64,000 nucleotides of DNA from Phoebastria nigripes. Taxonomy: Eukaryota; Chordata; Aves; Procellariiformes; Diomedeidae. This document shows positions 1-11,300 of the stretch, piece after piece (the first letter of the stretch is position 1; every line of letters starts with the position of its first letter). Under the pieces are notes generated by a model, which was not told the origin of the DNA, did no database searches, and saw only the letters and a list, made by a program, of their open reading frames with translations. The stretch covers positions 548,804 through 612,803 of the forward strand of contig JAYKAV010001267.1 in assembly GCA_035582835.1 (NCBI GenBank). The letters are read 5' to 3'. The position numbers and the translations under genes were made by a program.

Positions 1-247
1 AGGACCTGCCCTTCATGAACCCGTGCTGGCTGGGCCTGATCCCCTGGTTGTCCCGCACATGGCTTGCGAGCGCCCCCAAGATGAACCGCTCCATAATCTT
101 CCCTGGCACNGAGGTCAGGCTGACAGGCCTGTAGTTCCCCGGGGTCCTCCTTCCGGCCCTTCTTGTAGATGGGTGTCACATTGGCAAGTCTCCAGTCGTC
201 CGGGACCTCCCCCGTTAACCAGGACCGCTGATAAATGATGGAGAGTG
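1..247 (-). mobile_element. CR1 LINE fragment, reverse transcriptase part of ORF2, cut by window edge
   Basis: Read on the minus strand, this segment translates to the fingers/palm part of a CR1-type non-LTR reverse transcriptase. Recognisable pieces include WLTGEVPDDWRLANV, PIYKKGRKEDPGNYRPVSL, a VPGKIMERFIL stretch and an HGFMKGRSC stretch, all typical of CR1 ORF2. CR1 elements copy themselves by target-primed reverse transcription. The homology stops near position 247, which I take as the 5' truncation point; the 3' part lies to the left, outside the window. One n falls inside the frame, near position 110. The frame is otherwise open, so the copy is fairly young, but it is a fragment and cannot make a working protein. 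Family assignment is from remembered protein motifs. Confidence 0.9.
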
Positions 248-3200
248 ATTAATACAACACAATAAAAATAGTTTTAGCTGTTTGCTATGAAATGGCACCT
301 GAAGTGTGTTCAGACTAAGTGCTTCTACTTGATCATTACTGTATCCATAAAAAGTCAGTTACTCATGAAAAGAAGGTTTATATAGGGAACAATTATTAAA
401 TCCAGTACTTCTGATACTGTAAATATATTATTTTGTGCCTGTGGACAATCTGTGAGCTGTTATAATTCAGGTTGCAGCTCCTCTTTTCCTTGGACGTCTT
501 CCCTCTCCCTTCTCCCTTTCCCCTTCTGTCGGTGAGCTCTTCGGTGACATTATGATGTCATAACGATGTAAACCATTGCTACCCTTGTTCTCTCCCATCC
601 TTGTTGTGACATACCTGGATTTATGATAGCCGTGTCTTGACCTACAAAACCAAGTCTGCTGGGAATCCTTCAAACAGCCTATGGCAACACTCCTATCATT
701 GCATTGCTGTGCAGGCTTTTAAGGGCAGGAAAGTCAGTATTAAAAACTTGTTATTGCTGTGAAGCTGGACCTTGGCAGAAGTGAAAGTCCTAACAAAAAT
801 GGCATTCTCCATCAGGTGGGAATTGTCTTAGTAGCAAAAGCAAAATACCTCGGTGATGCACAGCTTATACACGAAGCAGCCCAATACCTCTGCTCCCTGT
901 ATCCTTTGTAAAAGATCCTCTGTCCCTATGGGCCATAAATATTCAAGGACTATTGTTTTACAAATGCATTTCAGAGCAGTGACAGGAAGTTTGGTACTGA
1001 AGTATCATATTGTTTACTTCCAGAAATTATTTGCTGATCCTTTTTAATCTTGTATATTTAAAATAAATAGCTTTTTAAAATTTAATTTCCACAAAAAATA
1101 CCACATGCTGAATTGGTCAGAGCTGGGGGAGGGGAAAATAGCCCAGGTTTTTCAGTGGATTCCAGTTTTGCGTTACCTACATTATCTAACAAACTTTTCT
1201 ACATTAGTCTACATAGTCCTCTAGTGGGTGAATCCATCCAGCCCCCAAGCACTGGAGACAGATGAGCACTTCCTTGCTCCACAGTGAGAAATGGGAAGAA
1301 AGATAGTGGAGAGTAGGATGGTAGAGATACTTTGCTGCTCCAATGCATCATAAAAACAGCAGCAGCTGTCTCAGGAAAATGGCATAAGGGATCTAGCCAT
1401 AGAAAATCAAATAAATAAATAAATAAAAATCCAAACCTACCAAGCACAAGCTTGAAAAGAATGGGAAGACAAGCCACTGCGTATTAGTGGTGTGAATTGT
1501 CAGCCTATAAAAGTTTGGGGAGTGATTTGCATTAAAAAAGCTTACTACGTCATTTATTAGAAAAAGTTACTTTTTGTACACAGAGCTTACGTGTGACCTT
1601 GGAGCACAGCAGTCTTTGGGACTGCAAGGCACAGGCCTGAGACCAGACTATACAAACGTTACCCAGAAACGTAGGCACAGAAAGAGCTATAAAATAATCA
1701 GATGTATTGGAGAGTTCCAGTCTTTTAAAAAGCTGCCCAGAAATGCATTTATGGGATATTCAGGTGAACTTATCCCAAAGTATCCTCTTTAACATCCTCT
1801 GAAGACAAACAGGTTCAAATGAAACATGACCCAAGCAGAAATGCACTGCGTTTAAATGTGAAAAATCAACAATTATTTCCTTCCTTCCAGCATGTCAGAT
1901 TGAGAGATTTTCTCTGCTATCCTTGGAAAGGAGCCTGCAAAATTCTCCAAAAAGAATGTTCTTGATAATAATCCATATTTAATGAAACTGCATGGTGATT
2001 ATATAACCAATGCTGATTTCATTAAGAACCTAATTTAGCCTTCATAAAGTACATAGTGCTTATGTTGGAAAAGCTTGAACATGTTTTACTAGGTCTGAAC
2101 AGATAGTGTTATTGGCAAGAGATAAATGCTTCAGACAATTTGGTGCTAATATTTCAAGTCTCTGCAGAAAAAAAAAGCAAATGTACCAAGAGAAATACTG
2201 AACAAAATTAATCTTGGCTGCAATTTTACCCCTTCTGATAGTGCTGAACAGTAGAATCATTCAGTATTTTAATTACTCGATTCTGTACATTTGTTTCAGA
2301 CAGTATATCAGTTGATATAGATCACTAGTGGACTCATCTTGTAAGAAGACAAGCAGTACCAGACAAGCAACCAAGATGATAAGCACTTTATTGCATGCAA
2401 CTGATGTTCTACGGAGGTGGGCTAAATCCTCACCAACCAAGGAGATAGCTGACTAGGACTTTAGAGAAAAAGAATAAAAGGAAACGTCAGTACAGAACTG
2501 CAAATATTTCACAATACATTACATAGAAAAGTTATTGTTGGCTGTGAGCCAGTGTTTGGGAGAGGATGCATGGAGTCTGTTCTGTCAGTACACTTTGCTT
2601 GTTCCAGATGGCTGGCTGGCTTGCAGAGCTGTTTTTAGAGGCTTGCTGGTCAGGTGAATATCTGAGATAGAGACAGAATTTCTCATTTGTGGGGCTAGCT
2701 GTAAATAATGTAAATAAGGGTCACACTATGTGTAGCCAGATGTGTGGCTGAATGAGATGTGGCTAGGTCTAGGAAAGACCTATAATGAACACAGGACCAG
2801 GTGATGGGATAAGCCTAGCTTAATTTATGCCAGNTAATAAGTCTTCCATCTAGAAGTGTCTGGTTTGGCTTTTCAGCACATAAACACTCCCAGTTTTAAG
2901 TGCCTTGATTTAGTGGGCCACTGTAAGAGGTACAAATCTAAATCAGGTCTCATACCGTACCAAAGTTACCATACCAAGCAAGTTAAAGACATTCCAGTAT
3001 GCATCCCTCTCACCTGGCAAAAACATAGCTAAGATTTAGCATGGAGACAACTAAGCAGGGCTTGACATGGATTTGGACATGTGTGTGGATTTTAGCTAAG
3101 TTGAAGATAACACACAGAAAATGATCTGTCTACACTCACAATCAAAACCATGTTGTAATGGCATTAGGGAAGTGCCATAGCAGGCAGTGCTGCAGCCTGT

Positions 3201-4475
3201 TATGTGCAGGCTGCAGAGAGGGCACTTATCTCTGGCTTTTATCGGCATAGAGGTTATATAGATTACGTGTACACAGTGTAAGTCACACTTGACAGCAAGT
3301 CAAAGCTAAGTGGAACAACAACAGAGGTGCTGCTGGCAGACAGGGAAGCATAAGCAGACCCAGTGAAGTTTCATTTCATTACAGATATGCAGCCACAATC
3401 AGTAAGTCAGCCTGCAATTCAGATCTCCTGGAGTTTATTTGCAGAAGCTAAGCTCTCCCAAAGCTGCGTTATACCTAATTTCTGTCGCCATCTCCACCAC
3501 AGGGGAGCCGGGAAATTCTGTTGCAGCTGAGTGGCCACCTCCAGCTCTACTAATGGCAATGCAATGTATCTGGAGACTTTTGTAAGCCCCAGCATATCGT
3601 CTTGAAACGGAGAATACCAAGAGGGCACGATAAAAAGCTCAACATTGTTTAGATAGTGAGGAAGACTGAGAGATGACTTCACTATACTGTGTAATGCTTT
3701 TAATGGAAGAAAATACCAAGGAACAGCGAAGAAGAGAGTAAAAGCAACCTGTCCATCTCCTTAATGTGTAAGGATGTGAACAAACAATTTTACTTTATGG
3801 GTTTTGCTCCTGGAATGCCAAGACACTGTCAGCATCTTCTGGAAATGGGATCCTGTCTGTGNTGTAAGGCTTTGTGCTACACTTTCAGTTTTTATCTGAA
3901 TACAGACATTTGTACGTAAATATACGAGTCACCAGCTTGAACAGGTATCTGTATGCTGTCATGATGGTGTCATTTTTCACTTTCTTTAATAGCAGTATTT
4001 TTATTATTAAATAAAAAAGACTTTGTGAAAAATAATTTGGTCTTATCAAGAATAAGCAATAAAAGGTAAAACGCTGATTTCCACACAGCTATTAATCCTG
4101 TAGGCACACGTATAATTTTGTCTAACTATACAAATTTGCCATAGTCAAAAGTAATGCCTCTCCCAAAAATATATTTAAAAGCAGCTTCCAGGCAACACCT
4201 GGAAAATCACTATGCATATGAACTTCTGTCAGATCCTCTCTGTGAAGCAAAGATTTTTCCAGACTGCTATTTTACTTCTGGGTTACTCATATGTATAGGN
4301 TATGGGGACAGGAAGACTTTGCATATGTTTAATAAGAAAACATTGTTGATTCAGACTGGTGCCTTGTCAGTCACAGAATAACAAGTTGCTCCAGGGATGC
4401 ACTGGGGTTTTGCTGAATTTTTAATGAACAACAAAATAATTTGCAACTGTCCTGAGCAGACTTAGGATGAAAATT
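248..4475. other. Unique AT-rich non-coding DNA, no gene seen
   Basis: No reading frame here resembles a known protein, and none has both protein-like composition and splice or promoter context. The longest open stretches are about 90 codons, as expected by chance. A short AAAT microsatellite lies at 1408-1428. Single undetermined bases occur near 2834, 3862 and 4300. I saw no repeat family I could name. Confidence 0.6.
1408..1428. repeat. (AAAT)n microsatellite
   Basis: About five tandem copies of a four-base AAAT unit, ending in a short A run. Too short to call anything more than a simple repeat. Confidence 0.8.
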
Positions 4476-4720
4476 ATATTGAATTGGAAAAGCCACAAAA
4501 AAGAGCCTCAAAAGAATTAGAGAAAATGCCTTACAGTAAGAGACTTAAAGAGATCAAATTGTTTAGTTTACCAAAAAGTAGTTATACAGGAACTAGGGGA
4601 GTCTTTAATTTAGCAGCAGAAGCATAAGAATCAATGTCTCAAAGCTGAGACTAGGCAAATGCAGAAATTAGGCCTATTTTGATGTCTAAAATGGGACATA
4701 GGCAAAATTTAATTGTGTAA
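4476..4720 (+). mobile_element. Ancient CR1/L3-like LINE relic (3' part of ORF2)
   Basis: The plus strand follows the familiar old amniote CR1 3' end in order. It starts with GAATTGGAAAAG and ACAAAAAAGAGC, then has a degraded lariat-like stretch of short A-rich words. Next comes a GGGAGTCTTTAATTTAGCAG block, corresponding to the consensus GGGCTCTTCAATCTAGCAG, followed by AGACTAGGCAAATGCAGAAA and TTAGGCCTATTTT, corresponding to the consensus for the KLDKFRLEIR..F region. It has many substitutions and small deletions and no open frame, so it is far older than the copies at 13958, 38265 and 50059. The ends are approximate. The family call is from recalled consensus; a RepeatMasker run would settle it. 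Confidence 0.72.
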
Positions 4721-5004
4721 GGCCAAAAAAGCAAAGCTTCTGCATCTTCTTTAGCATTTCCACACTAAGTTTCCTGCTCAGCCTGAAAGTTTTCCAGATG
4801 CCAGTGGTGGCTCATCTGTGGCTGCTGGATGCCTTGGAAACATGAGACTTAGCTGTGGGGCTAATCCAATGACCCGCTGTTGCTGAAAGGGAAAGTCTTC
4901 ACCCTCTTCCCAGATGCATGGTGGTCCTTTCCATGCCTTCCATTTCTCAGACCTGTCTGCCAGACAATTTAATTCATTTATCCAGCAGGGAGTTATCTGG
5001 GGTG

Positions 5005-5025
5005 TCTCATCTCATCTCATCTCAT
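5005..5025. repeat. (CTCAT)4 microsatellite
   Basis: Four uninterrupted tandem copies of a pentanucleotide CTCAT unit, in otherwise unique sequence. Pentanucleotide tracts of this size are common and often length-variable. Confidence 0.85.
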
Positions 5026-5239
5026 GGCTTAGTGAGTTTACAGGTTCACAGGCTGCCCAATGACTGCCGTGTTTGGCATAAAGTTGGTAGTGGGAGCAAG
5101 TGATCTTCTGCCTCTCAGTGGTGTTCATCTGTTAGATCAGGTAACCTGTCTCCTGAAACCATTTTCACCTTAATTGTCCACAACAGCTAATTGGATCCCC
5201 TGGCCAACTAGAATTCACATTCACATCTTGTATCTTCTA

Positions 5240-5530
5240 TAGAAGCCTCATAACCATGAGGCTACAGAAGAGGGAGGTAGGAGCTGGGCTGCTGTGCCAG
5301 GACCTCAGGAGCCATGGGACCTGGAGGAGAGCAGGCCCAAGGGTGTCTCGTTGCCAGATGCCAGAAACTTGGGTCCCTCACTTGGGATGGGCTATGACTT
5401 ACTTTGAATGCTCAAGGTATAAAACCACAAATAATCCTGAAGGTAGAGAAAGGAACCCAAAACCCCTTCCTGAGGTAAGTGCTGTAGCTACTGGGCTGCC
5501 AAGTCACACTCCTTCTAGCCCCAGGTCACA
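5240..5530 (-). repeat. Possible ancient tRNA-derived SINE or related repeat
   Basis: On the minus strand, near 5498-5470, the sequence CAGCCCAGTAGCTACAGCAC resembles a tRNA A-box region (TAGCTCAGT..GTAGAGCAC). It is followed by GGGTTTTGGGTTCC where a B box (GGTTCGA) would fall. A second, weaker A-box-like word, on the plus strand (AACCATGAGGCTACAGAAG), sits near 5253. Sauropsid genomes contain old tRNA-related repeats with this vocabulary. No poly-A tail or target-site duplication is clear, and the middle 200 bases are not assigned. It could instead be unique sequence with a chance A-box match. Confidence 0.4.
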
Positions 5531-5540
5531 GATGCACACA

Positions 5541-7859
5541 GAGGCCACAGTATCAAGGTTTCCTATCAGAAAGAAATTTCAGGCCTGTAAAACTAAGGGG
5601 CTGCTTGCCTCAGCTTAACACCAGTAACAATGCAGTTGCACTGACTATAAAGCTGCTTGGACACGCCTGAGCCAGCTTAAAATGTGCTCACGCAGGTACT
5701 GGTAGCAGCCCTCCTGCCAGCACAGTGCTCAGGGCATACTCATTTATCTTGCTGAGACACACTCTCCACTGTGCTCCTGTGATGTGCTCCTTGCACATAG
5801 TGGATGTTCCATGCATTCCTCCACATTCCTCCTGTGCCAGCCTTGCATCTTTCCAAGTATCAAGCTCTTAATCTTTGTTGGGAGAATAGACAGAGACACA
5901 GTGGGCAGGAGGTGGACTTGTTATGCTAGAAGATGGTGCTTCTTATTTCTCTGATTTCTATACACCCACAAATATGGATGAAGTTGTGACTCTGCTGAAA
6001 AAATGGAATTTGCACTTCCAGTTTTCAGGGTTCTTTCTTTTTTCTAAATTTCTTGAAAATCAATAGCGTTCTGCACTTCATTGCCTAGCACTTTCCCTCA
6101 AACGCTAGATTAATCAGGCGCTACATGCAAGAGTTACACGCGTTGCAAACAAAGGCAGGTAGATGCAACCCAACAGGGCTCTGCAGCTTCGCTGCATTTG
6201 GCTGGAGAGTTTCTCTCTGCTACACTGAGTGGGAAGAGAAGAGGCGTTGTTCATCAGGCTGGATCTGTAAAGGCTGTCCGGGCTTTGGGAAGAATCCTAC
6301 AGTCCTTGCTCCTGCTCCACTCCAGTGCTATGATGCCAACAGGATCAGAGGGCTCCTGGGCTCAAATCCACAATCTTGGAATCTGAATTCTTGCTGCGTT
6401 ATCCTGTTCTTTCTCTCCTGTCACCAGAGATTATTGTCCTGCTCACACTCCTCCAGAGCTGATCTCAACTGCGATACATACTTCTCATTGTCACTCCCCC
6501 TTTTTAAAACAGAACCTCAAAGGCAGCAATGTTTTATATTGAACAGGATTTTTTTTTACACTGGAGTACTTTTTAAAACCAAAGTTATCTGCCAGGATGC
6601 AATACATTGGGAGATATACTTTTACTATGAGGGAAACAAAAGCTTGGACCTAAGAATATTGGCAGGATTGATTTAGCCTTACTTTTTATTTTCGTACTTC
6701 CTATTAATCTCCTCCTTCCCTTTAATCTTTTGTTAAATCTGTTAACATGCACTGAAGGCTGTTTGTACAGAAGTCGTCTTCTTGAAAATCATGCCTATCT
6801 TAGGGTTTTTACTGGAGGCAAAGATAATAAAAACAACACATGAAAATGCTGATGGAGAATATTTTCAAAGTGGGAGGGAAGCATATTTCCTTGGTATTTT
6901 CCAAACTGTTCCAACATACGAGACTATTTATGACAATGTAAACAAAAAAGCCAATCTTCCTTGTGAAGAATGCAGAATCATCCTTAATTAATTAAACTCC
7001 TACTGTGAGTTCATAAATGTCAGGATGTTGAATCGCTGTATGTTAATGGAGACTGATTGTTTTTATTATTTTTTCCAAGGGAGTAAAGTAAGGTTTCTGA
7101 AATTCACAGCAGCAGCAAGTTACAAACATGGTGGAGAGAAATCACATTCAATATGAAGCAAGATGTTAGTAACTACCTCTGAACTCAGTGGATACGATAA
7201 GTCTGTGTAAGCCCTGCATTTCCAGGACACACAGCTATGAAGACTCTTAGACTCAGAGCTGGGTGCTAATGCCTCCCCGTGTGGCTGTGATGGGAAGGGC
7301 TATGGTCCCTTTCCACACCACAAAGCCATGGCTGCCCAGAAGATGCCCTGCAAGAGTCGTCTGGGATGCAGGTCTCTGCCAGTCCAGCCCATGACCAAGC
7401 AGGAGGACCTCTTCATCCAAAGCCAGTGCACTCAGGCAAAAGGACAGGCTTTCCTCAAAATAGTTCGGGTGAGAGGACAAACACACACACAAACAAAACT
7501 CTGACTGAGGGATCCAGTTTATGCAGATGCATGTGCTGGGATACCATAAGGGTTTGCCTTAGTAGTCTGCCAGCACTGAAAAGTTCTCATATTCCTAAGA
7601 AGCAGAAAGGCAATACCAAGACACAATGATTTCTTTTACCTTTTCAGCCGTAGGGAAGACATTTGCAATTTCAGCTGGCACCTCTTCTAGCAGGGAACAC
7701 TGCTGGAAGCAAGAGAAGCTCAGTTCTCAGGAAGTAAGTAGAAGCAATTTTAACTATCCTTATTGCCTATTCCCTGAAACACAGGTCGAGCTATAGCTAG
7801 GAAGGAACTAGTGTTGGCAGAACCCCTGGAGGAATGTGTTAGGGCCATCATAACAAAAG
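5541..7859. other. Unique non-coding DNA, no gene seen
   Basis: Contains the longest open stretch of the window, 183 codons on the plus strand at 6125-6676. Its translation is rich in Leu, Ser and Cys without any motif, domain or transmembrane pattern that I recognise. No splice acceptor with a good pyrimidine tract precedes it and no poly-A signal context supports it, so I treat it as chance. I see no repeats that I can name. Confidence 0.55.
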
Positions 7860-8310
7860 TGTCTGAGGAAGCGTGTGTGAACCAAGCCCCTTCCCTGCCC
7901 TGGCAGAACGAGCCCCGGTGGCACGTTGCCATCAGTGCACCGGCGGCATGGAAGGCAGAGGGCTCGCCACACCTCAGAGGATCACTGCAGGACTCCAAGT
8001 GATTATGCTGGAACGGAGAAAAGCCAAAGCCTGGCTCCTCCTTCCTCCTGTGCAGCTTAACAGCACTTGAGTAAAAGTGAGGGAAGTTGCCCTTGTTGAA
8101 CCAGTGTGGCAAGCACCGTTCATGGAGCACACTGGTAGCATCGTGCAGGCATCAGCATCAGGAGGGCCTCTGTGTCGATCAACAGTGTTTCCAGGGGCAC
8201 TTGCACAGGAGATGGCTCCCCTGGTCCCTTTCCCCCCTGTTATGGCCCTAGTGCACACAGCTGTAACAGGGGCCAACGGTTGTGGTTTTGCATCAGCCCT
8301 TTCGTAATGT
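7860..8310. other. CpG-enriched patch in CpG-poor surroundings
   Basis: About a dozen CpG dinucleotides fall between roughly 7870 and 8305 (for example CCGGTGGCACG, ACCGGCGGCA, GTCGATC, CAACGGT), whereas neighbouring kilobases have very few. Because of the higher GC content, several frames on both strands stay open for 60-126 codons across the same stretch. None shows a recognisable protein. Such patches can be unmethylated regulatory elements, old GC-rich repeats or non-coding exons; nothing in the sequence decides between these. It is weaker than a formal CpG island. Confidence 0.35.
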
Positions 8311-11300
8311 CAGATTCAATTATCAGAGCTACAAGAGCTCCTCTAGAAATGACCGTATCTACTGCACTTAATAGGGTGAGACAAATGATATTATTCACTT
8401 AATTCACCCAATTCACTGGAGCTGCTCCCAAACAGCTTTTTGGACAGGTTAATTTTACCTGGAGTGCTTCACCAGCCCAGTTCACTGTAAGGCCAGAGAG
8501 ACCTGTGCTAGCTCAGTGGATAGACAACTCCGGAGCAGAAATGAGCAGCCAGGGAGGCAGGAAGGGACCACTTCTTTCATCAGACAGTGACAGGTTTTGA
8601 TAGTTCAAAGTGCTCTTGGAACAACAGCGCAAAGCCCAAAGAGTCAGCACTGTAAAGAAACTGTACATTTAAATTCCTTCATGGTACTAGTGCTGTGAGA
8701 ACAACATGGCACGTGAATGCTACACATCCAAGTACTGCTCCATCCAATACAACAATAAAACTAAAGCTTAGCTGATACCAGGCAAATCTTTACAACATCA
8801 TTTCTGATGCTGATTCCTTATGAAACATTGCGTTGACTCATTTTATAAACAGAATTGATTGACTCTGTAGCTTTCAAACACATTATTAGGGTACTTTTTG
8901 TAACACTATATCATTATAACTGCAAAGCAGAACTGGTAGATAGCCTGCAAAATTCCCACAAAAGTAAAAACAGAACTCCTAAAAATATCAAAAAGTTATG
9001 TAACTGCAACCCCCCTAAAAAAAAAAAAACAAAACAAACCTCCTAAAAAATAACAGAAAACTTACATAACTAGAACTCAATTACCTCCTTAGAAATTCAC
9101 TGTCAATCTAAAAAAGTGAGAACTTAAACAAAGAAGTGTATACTTAGAAATACCGTAGGTGAGCAGTATCATTTCTCTTTCAAGGGAAGATGATTAAGGC
9201 TGCATGAAGGATGAAGTATGAAAAATGCATTGGAATGCCTGTTAAAAGAGACTGTCAGAAAGTGTGGTGTGTCTTGGATTATGTTCACTCAAGGACTGTC
9301 AAGGGCAAGAACTTTAATGGCATAAAAGCACTGAGAAAAAAAGCAGTTCTGGCCTTGAGAGCAAAATACTCTACCAGGGCGTCTATTAGCAACAGGCAGG
9401 GCTCAAAAGGTTTGGATGGCTTCTCCAAAATACGACTGCATAAGAAGTACCATAGCTTAATCTCTGAATATTCTTCCAAAATACATTTTAAAAACTTCGT
9501 TTACACTCCTGATGTTTTTATATTGTTGATTACTATCCATATATGCAAAATGAAATAAATTAGGATGATTAAAATTCACCTGCTCCCTGTCGGATGAAAC
9601 CTTTGTGGTGAAACCGAGTGAAAAACACAGCTCAAAACAATACTCCTAGAGCTCAGATATTATGGCACTTTTTGAGTGGAAGTGAGACATTTCTGTTTCT
9701 CTGCACTACTGCTATAACTTGACAAAAGAAACTCTCATCTGTATTATAATCATATTTCAGTGCCCCAGCTGGAATTATGAAAAGGTTGCTTACAAGCTTA
9801 ATAGCAGGTGAGAGAAGTATCATCACCTGTAAGTCCTTGAATAGCCTTTCATCCCTGTTTCTAAATTGAAAACAAACCTCTGATTTTATGAGTCATTAAA
9901 ACTAATTAAATTAACTAACTTCATTAAAACAAATTTTCTTCCATGTAGTTTGCTCCCCAAAATCTTGTTTTCTCTTCTTTTTTAACATTTTCAGAGTCTA
10001 TGTTTTTCCATGGAAACTTATTTTAAAAAAAAAAAGGTTAACTGTATCTTAAGATTATAACTGAGTTCACTTCCTGGTGAAAGTCACTGTCTCACATTTG
10101 TGGAATATTAATTTTGAAGAGGCAGGAACCCAAAATGTGGGGTCTGTTTCCCTACAATATATAGCCAATGTATGTTAATGGCCATTATTTTACCTTTCCA
10201 CTTAAGCAAGCTATAATAACAATACTCAAGATGAGTCTGTCATCTTGGGGACATGTTTTCAGTTGTCTGCAGAAAGAGCAGATAGACATTCACCTCTTGA
10301 TCCTGCAGCTGTGCTAGCCTTTTTCCATTAATACTTTCCAGAGTTCCTGCCAAAAGCAGTTGTGCAGTCGAAGGTGAACAGAGTTTATCCACTTTTACTT
10401 GGGCAATAGAAATTTTAGCCACTTTTCACAGCCTGGGAAACAAAATACATGAGTTTATCTACCTTTTTATGTACTGCTAAGATACCAGTGTCCCAGTATA
10501 TCCTCACCAACACTAGCAATGGTGAAAAGGTCAAGTGGACCATGCACTCTTTAGGAATTGTCTTTGTGAATATTGTGTTTTCTAACCTGCCTTATACCAC
10601 ATCAGTAATTAAACTCCCACTGGACCACTTCTAATATCTGGAATATTTGATAAGGAAACAGTCTAAGGTGGACAGAGTAATAGCTTACCAAATTTCAAGT
10701 TCCTTTTGTAGTCATAGAGGATTTACTTTTTCATCTCTTTAGTCAAAACTAAGCCTGTTATTTTGTCTGCAGCATTTCTTTACAATCCAGGTATCCCTGT
10801 GGGAAACTCATATGTAGATCCTATCCTGCTCTTCCAACTCATGCAGAATGCACACCAAAGCCTCAAGAAATTGCATGAAAGGTCAAAGTTTTCCAACAAA
10901 ACCAAAAACCTTTCCTAGAAAAGGAAAGAAATTCCGTATTTCTATTAGAAACGATCCTTGACTGCCTAGGTTTACTTTTGAGACAGGCTGAGGAGCTGCT
11001 TCATAATGGGGTCTTCTGTGAGTCACCCTGATGGATGGGTTATACATATTTACTGCAGTACTGGTATCCTTTTCAGTGTATGATGGCATGGCCTATTATT
11101 CTATCCTGTCTTGACAGGCATATAAGCATATCCTTGCAAGAGTAAATCTATGGCAATGGAATTATTCACGTATTTAGAGTTAGATGCATGCCAAAGTGCT
11201 TCGCTGCATCAGGGTCATGTATTTTCCCCCTCTTTGCATGGGAACACAGTGGGTAATTTTGCATGTAGTGGGATTTCAAACATCCTGTTTTAAGCGCTGC

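Noticed and set aside
6125..6676. Longest open frame in the window (183 codons, plus strand)
   Set aside because: The translation has no recognisable motif or regular composition, and no promoter, splice acceptor or homology cue accompanies it. Isolated frames of this size occur by chance in 64 kb.
8495..8600. tRNA-like A-box word TAGCTCAGTGGATAGA
   Set aside because: No matching B box, acceptor stem or cloverleaf could be formed around it, so it is not a tRNA gene, and evidence for a SINE is too thin.
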